Made by a program: the position numbers and the translations under genes | Shown: positions 24,208 to 32,181 of the stretch, in pieces | Layout of the letters: every line of letters starts with the position of its first letter | Position numbering within the stretch: the first letter of the stretch is position 1 | The notes under the pieces: model-generated | Databases searched by the model: none | Seen by the model: the letters and a program-made list of their open reading frames with translations, nothing else | What the model was told of the DNA's origin: nothing | Source of the DNA: Phytohabitans sp036906915 | GTDB taxonomy: Bacteria > Actinomycetota > Actinomycetes > Mycobacteriales > Micromonosporaceae | Direction of reading: 5' to 3' | NCBI RefSeq assembly: GCF_036906915.1 | Contig: NZ_JBAKHX010000034.1 | Span: forward strand, 1 to 64,000 | Length of the DNA: 64,000 nt

Positions 24208-24795
24208 ATGTCGGGCAATCTCCGCGGCGGGCGCGACTGGTTGCGCGTGGCCGAGACCGCCGTCAGCGTCTTCCTGGGCCTGACCATCGTGTTCGCGCTG
24301 TTCGTCGTGGCCGGGGCGGTCCGGCGCAACTCGGTGCACGTCCCGGTGGACGCGGCAGGCGCCGGCGCGGCAGACACGCCGACGGGCACCACCTTGGTGC
24401 AGAACACCCACGTCGATGTTCACGTGACGGCGGCGACCTGGTGGCAGGCGATCCTGCACGCGGTCACGATCCTGCCGACCCTCGTCGTGGTCATCACGGC
24501 GTTGGCGCTGCTGGTGCGGTTGTTGCGGCACGCGCGGCGCGGCGATCCTTTCACAGCGGCTACCGTGCGCCGGTTGCGGTGGCTTGGAGGATTCCTGGTG
24601 GTCGCTGGCGTAGCCAGCGACGCGGTGGAGTTCGCCGCCGCTACGCTGCTGGCGCACAGCCTCGAACCGGCCGGCGCCACCGCGCACTACCGGTTCTCCG
24701 CGTCGTGGATCCTCGCCGGCGTGGGGCTACTGGCCGTCGCCGAGCTCGTCAACCGGGGTTACCACATGCGTGCCGAGCTCGACCGGGTGATCTGA
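24208..24795 (+). CDS. DUF2975 membrane protein
   Basis: 195 residues, start ATG 24208 with perfect AAGGAGG. Four membrane helices (about 15-40, 75-100, 118-145, 160-185) and the loop LVRLLRHARRGDPFTAATVRRLR, the DUF2975 signature. In most genomes this gene is followed by an Xre-type regulator that controls the pair; none is present here. The inverted repeat over its promoter suggests control by a regulator encoded elsewhere. Confidence 0.85.
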   Translation: MSGNLRGGRDWLRVAETAVSVFLGLTIVFALFVVAGAVRRNSVHVPVDAAGAGAADTPTGTTLVQNTHVDVHVTAATWWQAILHAVTILPTLVVVITALALLVRLLRHARRGDPFTAATVRRLRWLGGFLVVAGVASDAVEFAAATLLAHSLEPAGATAHYRFSASWILAGVGLLAVAELVNRGYHMRAELDRVI

Positions 24796-25066
24796 CATGG
24801 TGCGAGCGGCTCGGGGCGGCCAAGCTCGCCGCACGAGCCGTCACCCGTCCACCGCGTCTCCCCCGACCTAGCCGAACGACTCCTCGCCTGCCGTCGGGCA
24901 CTCGAGCAGCCCACCACACCGAACCCGGTGACCTTGCCGGCGGCCGGCAACGAACGTGGCCGGTTGGTTAGCTGTGTCGGTCCTTGGTTCGGAATCGCTG
25001 CATATCATAGGGTTGGGGTTCGAGGGGTTGAGGGCGTTACTGGCGGATCGGCGACGGGAGAGGTTC
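24796..25066. other. Spacer without a recognisable gene
   Basis: No convincing protein pattern. An Xre regulator expected after DUF2975 is absent in all frames. Confidence 0.35.
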
Positions 25067-25309
25067 ATGCGTGCTGCCGATGTCATGGAGACGCCACCCT
25101 CCGTGCGGCTGGACGCTGCCTTCCTGCCGGTGTTGCGGATGGTCTCGCAGCACGGATGGCCGGGCTCGGTCGTCGTCGAGATCGCCAAGCGGGTACCGGT
25201 GGCACGCCCCCAGGCGACGGTTGTCGAGGATGGCGACACTCTCGGGGTCGTCAGCGCCAATCGCCTGCTCGGGGTGGTGGCGGCCGCGACCGAGGACAGG
25301 TCGAGGTGA
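25067..25309 (+). CDS. Small CBS-domain-like protein
   Basis: 80 residues from ATG 25067 (GGGAGAGG upstream). MRAADVMETPPSVRLDAAF, LPVLRMVSQHGWPGSVVV and DTLGVVSANRLLGVV follow a CBS-motif order, but only one motif fits and the middle is unusual. CBS pairs bind adenosyl nucleotides; a single motif would need dimerisation. Its stop overlaps the PucR start as GTGA, so it probably works with that regulator or the antiporter operon. Confidence 0.5.
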   Translation: MRAADVMETPPSVRLDAAFLPVLRMVSQHGWPGSVVVEIAKRVPVARPQATVVEDGDTLGVVSANRLLGVVAAATEDRSR

Positions 25310-26499
25310 TCGTTGCCTCCCTGGGTGGCTTGAGCGCTCGTGGTCCCCTGTCAGCCGACGATCTCGCGGTTCTGGCCGCGAAGGCCAGCGACGACGCGGA
25401 CCGGGTGCCGGCCGAGTTGCTGAACGGTTACCTGCAAACCCTGGTCGAGGTGAGCCAGAGCGGGCGGCGGCTTCACGAGGACGAGTTGGAGCGGTGGCGC
25501 GGGATCGGGGCAACGGCGGCCGAGCGCGGCATACCGATGCGGGGGTTGATCAATCTTTACCTGGTTGCGACCCGGTTGGCGTGGCCGTTGTTGCCCGGCG
25601 TGCGGGGTGCGGCACGTCCGGAGCAGTTGCGGCTGAGTGGGGAGTCCGTCCTGCGGGCCGCGGACGCGGCCGTTATGACGTTGACGGAAGGTTACGAGGA
25701 GGTGCAGCGGTGGGTAGTGCGCCGGGAGGAGTCGCTGCGCCGTGAATTTATCGATGACCTGCTCGACGGGCGCGACGTCGGGCGGCTGGCCGAGCGTGCC
25801 GAGCGGTACGGTCTGCATCTCGGCGGCACCCATGTCGTGGCCGCTGCGCGCGCTGCAGAGGCTTTTGTGGACGGAGGGTCGGCGGCGCGACAGGTCGAGT
25901 CCGGGCTGCGGTCCCAGTTCGGTCCGCGCGACGTTCTGGTGAGCACGAAGGATGGGTTGTTGATCTGCCTGGCGCCGCACGGCCTTGACCTGGTTCCCGA
26001 GGAGTTTGTCCGCCAACTCGCCGGGGCCCTCCGGCCGGACACCTCCTGGAGGGTCGGCATCGGCCAACCCCATTCCGGGCCGGGCGGCGCTGTGCGTTCG
26101 TTCGAGCAGGCGCGCAACGCGCTGGACATCGGTGACCGTCTCGACGTGCCCGAGCGAGTCCTTCGTGCCCGCGACCTGCTCGTGTACCAGGTGCTGCGTC
26201 GTGACAGCGCCGCGTTGTTCGAACTGGTCGTGGAGGTTCTGGAGCCGCTTCGCAAGAGTCGGCTCGGTCCGGGTCCACTGCTCGAGACGCTGTCGGCCTA
26301 CTTCATGGCCGGAGGGGTTGCCACGGTGGCCGCTCAGCGCCTGCACATCGGCGTACGGACGGTTACCTACCGACTGCGTCGGGTGAAGGAGCTGACGGGG
26401 TACGCCGCCGACGATCCTGCCCAGGCGTTCATCTTGCAGGTTGCGGTACTGGGCGCTCGCCTGATTGGTTGGCCCGAGGACGACGGCGGCTTCGCGTGA
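25306..26499 (+). CDS. PucR/CdaR-family transcriptional regulator
   Basis: 397 residues from GTG 25306 (GAGGACAGG upstream). N-terminal helical sensor region (about 1-150), GGDEF-like CdaR region (about 160-280, including SWRVGIGQPHSGPGGAVRSFEQARNAL) and the C-terminal HTH_30 (LLETLSAYFMAGGVATVAAQRLHIGVRTVTYRLRRVKELTG). It overlaps the CBS-like gene before it and the MrpE gene after it by four bases each, so it is built into the antiporter operon and probably controls it. Confidence 0.87.
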   Translation: MIVASLGGLSARGPLSADDLAVLAAKASDDADRVPAELLNGYLQTLVEVSQSGRRLHEDELERWRGIGATAAERGIPMRGLINLYLVATRLAWPLLPGVRGAARPEQLRLSGESVLRAADAAVMTLTEGYEEVQRWVVRREESLRREFIDDLLDGRDVGRLAERAERYGLHLGGTHVVAAARAAEAFVDGGSAARQVESGLRSQFGPRDVLVSTKDGLLICLAPHGLDLVPEEFVRQLAGALRPDTSWRVGIGQPHSGPGGAVRSFEQARNALDIGDRLDVPERVLRARDLLVYQVLRRDSAALFELVVEVLEPLRKSRLGPGPLLETLSAYFMAGGVATVAAQRLHIGVRTVTYRLRRVKELTGYAADDPAQAFILQVAVLGARLIGWPEDDGGFA

Positions 26500-27032
26500 G
26501 GAGATCCGACGGTGCTGCCGCCGCCGGAGCGGGGTTGAGCGAGGGTGACGAGGCGACGCAGGCGGTGTTGCGGACCGCGCCCGTTCTCGTCTTGTTCTGG
26601 CTGGTTCTCTCCGGGCACTTCGAGGTGCTGTTCCTGACCCTCGGTGCGGTGTCGGTCCTGCTCGTGTGTCTGCTCTCGCGTCGTGCTGGCGTCGCCGAGC
26701 GCGACGGGGTCACGTTGCCTCTCGTGCTGCGCCTGCTGCGTTACCTGCCATGGCTGGGTCTGGAGGTGCTTGTCTCGGCGTTCGCTGTGGTGCGCAAGGT
26801 GTGGTCGCCGCGTCCGGCGCTGCGGCCGGTGGTGGACTCGACGCCTTCCTCGGGCCTGTCGGTGCTCTCGCAGGTGGTTTACGCGAACTCCATCACGTTC
26901 ACGCCGGGCACTCTGTCCTTCGACGTGGACGACGACAGTATCAAGGTTCACAGCCTGGACGAGTCAGGCGTCGAGGGCCTGCGGGCCGGGGCGATGCTGC
27001 GTCAGGTCCGCCGCCTGGAGCCGCGCCGATGA
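26496..27032 (+). CDS. mrpE: Mrp antiporter subunit E (MrpE/MnhE)
   Basis: 178 residues from GTG 26496. Helices near 30-70, then RLLRYLPWLGLEVLVSAFAVVRKVW and VVYANSITFTPGTLSFDVDDDSIKVHSLDE, the conserved MrpE region. It starts a chain of overlapping genes for an Mrp-like complex that exchanges Na+ or other cations for protons across the cell membrane. Confidence 0.9.
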   Translation: MRRSDGAAAAGAGLSEGDEATQAVLRTAPVLVLFWLVLSGHFEVLFLTLGAVSVLLVCLLSRRAGVAERDGVTLPLVLRLLRYLPWLGLEVLVSAFAVVRKVWSPRPALRPVVDSTPSSGLSVLSQVVYANSITFTPGTLSFDVDDDSIKVHSLDESGVEGLRAGAMLRQVRRLEPRR

Positions 27033-27307
27033 TGTTCGCTGTGATGGCCGCGCTGCTGGTCACCATGCTTCTCGCGCTGGTCCGTGCGTTCGTGGGTCCA
27101 GGTCGTTACAACCGCATCCTCGCGATCAACACCTTTGGGACGAAGACCGTGCTGTTTGTCGCGGTCGCCGGGTTCCTATTCGGTCGGCCGGAGTTCCTCG
27201 ACATCGGGATCCTCTACGCGCTGGTCAACTTCGTCGCGGTCGTCGCGGTGCTGCGACTGACCCACGACGACCCGGTCAGTAGCCAGAACGGGGAGGACGG
27301 GACTTGA
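27029..27307 (+). CDS. mrpF: Mrp antiporter subunit F (MrpF/MnhF)
   Basis: 92 residues, three helices, with RAFVGPGRYNRILAINTFGTKTV, the MrpF core. ATG 27029 overlaps the MrpE stop as ATGA. Confidence 0.9.
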   Translation: MMFAVMAALLVTMLLALVRAFVGPGRYNRILAINTFGTKTVLFVAVAGFLFGRPEFLDIGILYALVNFVAVVAVLRLTHDDPVSSQNGEDGT

Positions 27308-27618
27308 CCGTACTCGACGTCGTCAGCGGCGTGCTGTTGTCCGTAGGCGCTGTCTTTGTCCTGTCCGGCGGGGTAGGACTGCTGCGGTTCCCGGATTTCT
27401 ACACGCGCATCCACGCCGCCGGCATCACGGACTCGGCCGGCGCCGGACTGATCCTTCTCGGCCTGCTGGTGCAGACGCCGAGCTGGGAGACCGGTGTCCG
27501 CCTGATGATCATCATGCTGTTCATGGTGTTGACGGGCCCGACCGCGACCTATGTGCTTGCCTTCGCCGCCCGCCGGGACGGCCTACCCATCTGGCACGAA
27601 GGTGACGGGCGCCGCTGA
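27304..27618 (+). CDS. mrpG: Mrp antiporter subunit G (MrpG/MnhG)
   Basis: 104 residues from a TTG start overlapping the MrpF stop. Three helices with GGVGLLRFPDFYTRIHAAG and MLFMVLTGPTATYVLAFAA, clear MrpG signatures. Confidence 0.9.
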   Translation: MTVLDVVSGVLLSVGAVFVLSGGVGLLRFPDFYTRIHAAGITDSAGAGLILLGLLVQTPSWETGVRLMIIMLFMVLTGPTATYVLAFAARRDGLPIWHEGDGRR

Positions 27619-28610
27619 TGACGACGTTCGTACTGATCAATGTCACCTTGCTCGTGATCCTGACCGCGACGGCGCTGACCATCTCGCGGATGCGTGCGCT
27701 CTATGAGGCCACCATGCTGACCGCGTTGTTCAGCCTGGTAACCGCGTGCCTGTTCGTGTTGTTGGACGCGGTGGACGTGGCGTTCACCGAGGCCGCGGTC
27801 GGTGTCGGCATCAGCACGGTGCTGCTGCTCGGCGGGCTGAGCCTGACCCGTTCGCGGGAGACGGTCACGCCGCGCCGTCGTCGGCTGCCCGGTGCCGCCG
27901 TTGCCGCGCTGACCGGTGGCACGCTCATCTACGCCGCTCAGGATCTGCCCGGGTTCGGTGCAGCGGATACCCCGGTGCAGAGCCACCCCATCACCGACGT
28001 CTACTTGCGACAGTCCCAAGAGGACATCGGCATTCCGAATACGGTCACCTCCGTGCTGGCCAGCTATCGCGGGCTGGACACGCTCGGCGAACTGGTCGTG
28101 GTGGTTACCGCCGGGGTCGCCGTCCTGCTGCTGCTGGGGCCGCTCACACGGCCGGAGGACGCCGGCTGGCGTAAGGCTCTCGACCTGGTCGACTATCGGG
28201 TGCTGCGTGTGGTCAGCGGCCTGTTAATGCCGTTCATCCTGCTGTTCGCACTGTATGTGCTGTTCCATGGTGACTTCGGGCCGGGCGGTGGATTCCAGGC
28301 CGGTGTGATCTTCGCGACCGGGTTCGTGCTGTACGGGCTGGTCTTCGGCTTGGACAAGGCTCAGCGGGTGCTGCCGAAGGCGGTGCTGTGGTCGCTGATC
28401 CCGCTAGGCCTTGTCCTGTTCATCGGCCTCGGCGTGGTGAGCATGCTGCTCGGCGGCTCGTTCCTCGATTACGACACCCTCAGCCCTGGCGATCCCGCGG
28501 CCGGACAGCACCTGGGGATCCTCTTGGTCGAGGCGGCCATCGGTATCACGGTCGCGGCCGTCATGACGTCGGTCTTCTTCAGCTTCGCCGGCCGGAGGGC
28601 GACGCGGTGA
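27618..28610 (+). CDS. mrpB: Fused DUF4040 (MbhD-like) and MrpB subunit
   Basis: 330 residues. The N-terminal part (about 1-75) is a DUF4040/MbhD-like three-helix domain (LYEATMLTALFSLVTACLFV, AFTEAAVGVGISTVLLL) that in standard Mrp systems is the C-terminal piece of MrpA. A middle part (about 100-165) resembles MbhE. The C-terminal part (about 185-320) is MrpB, with HGDFGPGGGFQAGVIFATGFV. So the MrpA tail has been moved onto MrpB, as in archaeal Mbh-type arrangements. ATG overlaps the MrpG stop by one base. Confidence 0.88.
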   Translation: MTTFVLINVTLLVILTATALTISRMRALYEATMLTALFSLVTACLFVLLDAVDVAFTEAAVGVGISTVLLLGGLSLTRSRETVTPRRRRLPGAAVAALTGGTLIYAAQDLPGFGAADTPVQSHPITDVYLRQSQEDIGIPNTVTSVLASYRGLDTLGELVVVVTAGVAVLLLLGPLTRPEDAGWRKALDLVDYRVLRVVSGLLMPFILLFALYVLFHGDFGPGGGFQAGVIFATGFVLYGLVFGLDKAQRVLPKAVLWSLIPLGLVLFIGLGVVSMLLGGSFLDYDTLSPGDPAAGQHLGILLVEAAIGITVAAVMTSVFFSFAGRRATR

Positions 28611-28966
28611 TCAGGTCCCACTATGTCTTCTGGCTGGTCTTCGCGCTCATGATGATCGGCCTCTACGTCGTCATCAGCCACGGCAACCTGCTCAAGAAGC
28701 TGATCGGCCTCTCCATGTTCCAAGTCGGGGTGTTTCTGTTCTTCATCAGCCTCGGCAAGGTCGATGGCGGCAGCGCGCCGATCATCTCCGAGGGCGTTGA
28801 GACCTATTCCCATCCGCTACCTCAGGTGCTGATCCTGACCGCGATCGTGGTGGGTGTGGCCACTTTGGCGGTGGGCCTGGCTTTGGCCGTCCGCGTGTTC
28901 GAGGCGTACGGCACGGTCGAGGAAGAGGAACTGCTCGAACGCGACCAGGACGAGGCCACCACGTGA
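28607..28966 (+). CDS. mrpC: Mrp antiporter subunit C (NuoK-like)
   Basis: 119 residues from GTG 28607. Three helices with HGNLLKKLIGLSMFQVGVFLF and PQVLILTAIVVGVATLAVGL, the NuoK/MrpC signature, and an acidic tail. Four-base overlap with the genes on both sides. Confidence 0.9.
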   Translation: MIRSHYVFWLVFALMMIGLYVVISHGNLLKKLIGLSMFQVGVFLFFISLGKVDGGSAPIISEGVETYSHPLPQVLILTAIVVGVATLAVGLALAVRVFEAYGTVEEEELLERDQDEATT

Positions 28967-30441
28967 CGGCGCACCTGCCCGTGCTGCCGGTCCTGGTGCC
29001 GTTGGCCTGCACGCCGCTTTGCCTGCTGCTGCGGTCCCGGACCATGGCCTGGTTGATCTTCATGCTGGCGGCCCTTGGCTCGCTGCTCAGTGCAGTGCTG
29101 CTGGCGGTACGCGTGGCCGACGGCGAGACGATGCGCTACGCGATGGGCGGCTGGCCGGCGCCCCAGGGCATCGAGTTCGTGATCAGCGGTTTCAACACGC
29201 CGGTGCTGCTGCTGGTGTCGTTGATCGCCGTGATCGCCGCGGTCTACGCTCGGCGCAGTGTCGCCGCCGAGATCGACGCCCGCCGCGTTCCCCTGCTCTA
29301 CACGTGCCTGTGCCTCACACTGACCGGGCTGCTGGGCATCACGGTCACCGGCGACGCGTTCAACGTGTTCGTTTTCCTGGAGATCAGCTCGCTGTCGTCC
29401 TACGCGCTGATCGCCATGGGGCGGCGCCGACGGGCACTGGTTGCCAGCTTCCGCTACCTGGTGATCGGCACCGTCGGCGCCACGTTCGTCCTGATCGGCA
29501 TCGGCCTGGCCTACGCGGTCACCGGCACCCTCAACATGGCCGACCTGGCGCGGCGGCTGGCCGACATCGACGGCAACCGCGCTTTGCTCGCCTCGGTGGT
29601 GTTCGTCTTCGTCGGCCTCGCGGTCAAGATGGCCGTGTTCCCGCTACACGCCTGGCTACCGGCCGCGTACGCGGAAGCTCCCTCGGCGGTCAGCACGTTC
29701 CTCGCCGCGGCCAGCACCAAGGTCGCGATCTACGTGTTCTGCCGGTTCGCATTCACCGTTTTCGGCGCCACTCTGGTATTCGGAACCATGCCGATCGGCC
29801 GGGTGGGTCTACTGCTCGCCAGCTTGGCGATGCTGATCGGGTCCGCTGTCGCCTGTTTCCAGACCGACCTCAAGTACCTGCTGGCCTGGTCGAGCGTCGC
29901 GCAGATCGGCTACATCGTGGCCGGCATCAGCTTGGCGACCTCAGCCGGCGTGTCGGCGGGCTACCTGCACATGATCAACCATGCCGTGCTCAAAGCGGCG
30001 CTGTTCGGCGCGGCCGGACTGCTGTTGTTGCGGCTGGGTTCGGTGCGGCTCACCGCGCTGGCCGGCCTTGGCCGCCGGATGCCCTGGACCTTCGCCGCCG
30101 TCGTGATCGCAGGCCTTGGCCTGGTCGGTGTGCCACCTACCGCCGGTTTCGTCAGCAAGTGGGCACTGGCGGCCGCGCTGCTCGACCAGGGGCAATGGCC
30201 GGTGCTGGTGGTCATGCTGGTCAGCTCGCTGCTCGCATTGGTCTACATCGGGCGCATCGTCGAGGTCGCCTGGTTCCGGAACCCGGTGGAGCTCGGCGAG
30301 ACACCGAAGCCACCGGCCTCGATGGTCGCGGCGATCTGGGTCCTGGTCATTGCCTCGCTCTACTTCGGACTCGACGCGACGTTGCCGGCCGGCCTCGCCG
30401 ACGCCGCGGCGGATGCCCTGCTCGGGAACCGGGGTGAGTGA
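28963..30441 (+). CDS. mrpD: Mrp antiporter subunit D-type (NuoM/N-like), first copy
   Basis: 492 residues, about 14 helices. Conserved ion-pathway residues are visible: Glu in VFLEISSLSSYALIA, Lys in VGLAVKMAVFPLHAWLP, and Lys in MINHAVLKAALFGAAG. This is the closest match to a standard MrpD. GTG 28963 overlaps the MrpC stop. Confidence 0.9.
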   Translation: MTAHLPVLPVLVPLACTPLCLLLRSRTMAWLIFMLAALGSLLSAVLLAVRVADGETMRYAMGGWPAPQGIEFVISGFNTPVLLLVSLIAVIAAVYARRSVAAEIDARRVPLLYTCLCLTLTGLLGITVTGDAFNVFVFLEISSLSSYALIAMGRRRRALVASFRYLVIGTVGATFVLIGIGLAYAVTGTLNMADLARRLADIDGNRALLASVVFVFVGLAVKMAVFPLHAWLPAAYAEAPSAVSTFLAAASTKVAIYVFCRFAFTVFGATLVFGTMPIGRVGLLLASLAMLIGSAVACFQTDLKYLLAWSSVAQIGYIVAGISLATSAGVSAGYLHMINHAVLKAALFGAAGLLLLRLGSVRLTALAGLGRRMPWTFAAVVIAGLGLVGVPPTAGFVSKWALAAALLDQGQWPVLVVMLVSSLLALVYIGRIVEVAWFRNPVELGETPKPPASMVAAIWVLVIASLYFGLDATLPAGLADAAADALLGNRGE

Positions 30442-31915
30442 GCTGTTCGCCGCGTGGACCTCACCAGGCCAGGCCCTGGCGCTGCCGGTCACGGTGGCCC
30501 TTCCGCTGCTGGGCCTGGGCGCCCTGCTGCTGTTGCGGCGCCACCCCAACGCGCGCGAAGGCGCGTCGCTGCTCAGCGGCATCCTCCTCGCCGCCGCCGT
30601 GCTCGCGTTGTGGCCGGTAGTCGACCGCGGCCTGCGCTTCGAGCTGTGGACCTGGCTGCCCGGACTGTCGCTCGAGTTCTCCCTGGAGCCGCTGGGGTTG
30701 CTGTTCGCGACGGTCGCCGCCGTGCTGTGGCCGGTGACGACCGTGTTCGCCACCGGCTACCTGCGCGCCGACGACGAGCGCGACCAGACCCGCTTCTTTG
30801 CCTTTTTCGCGCTGACAATCACGGCAGCTATGTGGATCGCGCTGTCGGCGAACCTGGTCACCCTGTTCATCGGCTACGAGCTCATGACCCTGGCAACCTG
30901 GCCGCTGGTCGCCCACAAGGGCAGCGCGGACGCCAGGCGGGGGAGCCGAACCTATCTCGTGGTGCTGCTGGCCACGTCCATCGGGCTGCTGCTGCCGGCG
31001 ATCGTGTGGACCTGGCTGCTGGCCGGCAGCACCGATTTTCGGCCCGGCGGGCTGCTGGCAGGCCAGGCCGGGACAGGCGTGCTCACCGTGCTGTTCGCCC
31101 TCTACCTGTTCGGTATCGGCAAGGCGGCGCTGATGCCGGTGCACCGCTGGCTACCAGCGGCGATGGTCGCACCCACCCCGGTGTCAGCGTTGCTGCACGC
31201 GGTGGCCGTGGTCAAGGCCGGGGTGTTCACGGTCCTCAAGGTCGCCGTCTACGTGTTCGGGCTCGACACGCTCAGCGGCAGCGGCGCCGCTCGGCCGATG
31301 ATGTGGGTCGCGGCGTTCACGTTGCTCGCCGCGGCATTGGTCGCGCTCCGGTCGGACGACCTCAAGCGGCGCCTGGCCTACTCCACGGTGAGCCAGCTGG
31401 CCTACATCGTGCTGGCCGCGACTGTGGCCCGCGACGTGGCCGTGGCCGGCGGTGCGCTGCACATGGTGACCCACGCCGTCGGCAAGATCACCCTTTTCTT
31501 CTGCGCCGGCGCCATCTACATCACGGCCAGGAAGTCCCGCGTGAGCGAGTTGGACGGGCTGGGCCGCGCCATGCCGTGGACCTTCGCCGCCTTTCTTGTG
31601 GCCTCGATCTCCATCGTCGGCCTGCCACCGCTCGGGGGCACGTGGAGCAAATGGCTCCTGCTACTGGGCGCCGCCGAGGCCGACCAGGTGGTGATGCTGG
31701 TGGTCCTGCTGGTGGGCTCGCTGCTGGCTCTGGCCTACCTGATGCCGATTCCGATGCGCGGGTTCTTCCTGCCGCCACCCGGCCCGCTGGCGCACGGCGA
31801 GGCCCGCTTGACCATCGCCGGGCCGCTGGTCTTGACCGCGGTCGGCTGCGTCGCCCTCTTCTTCGGCGCGCAAGCGGTGCTGGCACCGCTGGCCGGGATT
31901 CTGGAGCTGCCGTGA
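30434..31915 (+). CDS. Mrp/NuoL-like large antiporter subunit, second copy
   Basis: 493 residues from GTG 30434, overlapping the previous gene by eight bases. FIGYELMTLATWPLVAHKG carries the Glu, FGIGKAALMPVHRWLPAAM the Lys, and THAVGKITLFFCAG the second Lys of the antiporter fold. It is MrpA-like in position but lacks the long C-terminal DUF4040/MrpB extension of true MrpA, which is found on the fused subunit instead. Confidence 0.85.
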   Translation: MSELFAAWTSPGQALALPVTVALPLLGLGALLLLRRHPNAREGASLLSGILLAAAVLALWPVVDRGLRFELWTWLPGLSLEFSLEPLGLLFATVAAVLWPVTTVFATGYLRADDERDQTRFFAFFALTITAAMWIALSANLVTLFIGYELMTLATWPLVAHKGSADARRGSRTYLVVLLATSIGLLLPAIVWTWLLAGSTDFRPGGLLAGQAGTGVLTVLFALYLFGIGKAALMPVHRWLPAAMVAPTPVSALLHAVAVVKAGVFTVLKVAVYVFGLDTLSGSGAARPMMWVAAFTLLAAALVALRSDDLKRRLAYSTVSQLAYIVLAATVARDVAVAGGALHMVTHAVGKITLFFCAGAIYITARKSRVSELDGLGRAMPWTFAAFLVASISIVGLPPLGGTWSKWLLLLGAAEADQVVMLVVLLVGSLLALAYLMPIPMRGFFLPPPGPLAHGEARLTIAGPLVLTAVGCVALFFGAQAVLAPLAGILELP

Positions 31916-32181
31916 ACGACGACGACCCTCGCTGGTTGGACAACCCCCGCAATGTGACCCGCGTGGTGTATGGGCTGGCCGTGCTCTGCGCCCTGGCGCT
32001 CGTCGCCGACCTGTTCTACCGCAAGCATCCACACTTCGGCTTCGAAGGCTGGTTCGGCTTCTACCCGGTTTACGGATTCATCGGAAGCGTGGGGCTGGTG
32101 CTCTCGGCCAAGTGGCTGCGGCGGTGGCTGCGACGCGACGAGGACTACTACCAGCGGCCGGAGCACCGCGATGACGACTAG
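31912..32181 (+). CDS. 89-residue membrane protein of the antiporter operon
   Basis: GTG 31912 overlaps the previous stop as GTGA. Two helices (about 17-36 and 47-67) flank a conserved-looking loop FYRKHPHFGFEGWFGFYPVYGF, and the tail is charged (RRWLRRDEDYYQ). No family name is known to me. Because it is locked between two antiporter subunits, it is probably an accessory subunit of the complex (inference). Confidence 0.75.
   Translation: MNDDDPRWLDNPRNVTRVVYGLAVLCALALVADLFYRKHPHFGFEGWFGFYPVYGFIGSVGLVLSAKWLRRWLRRDEDYYQRPEHRDDD

Noticed and set aside
28854..30437. Very long second frame over the first MrpD gene
   Set aside because: Arg/Gly/Ala-rich with no family pattern; the NuoM-like frame fits fully.
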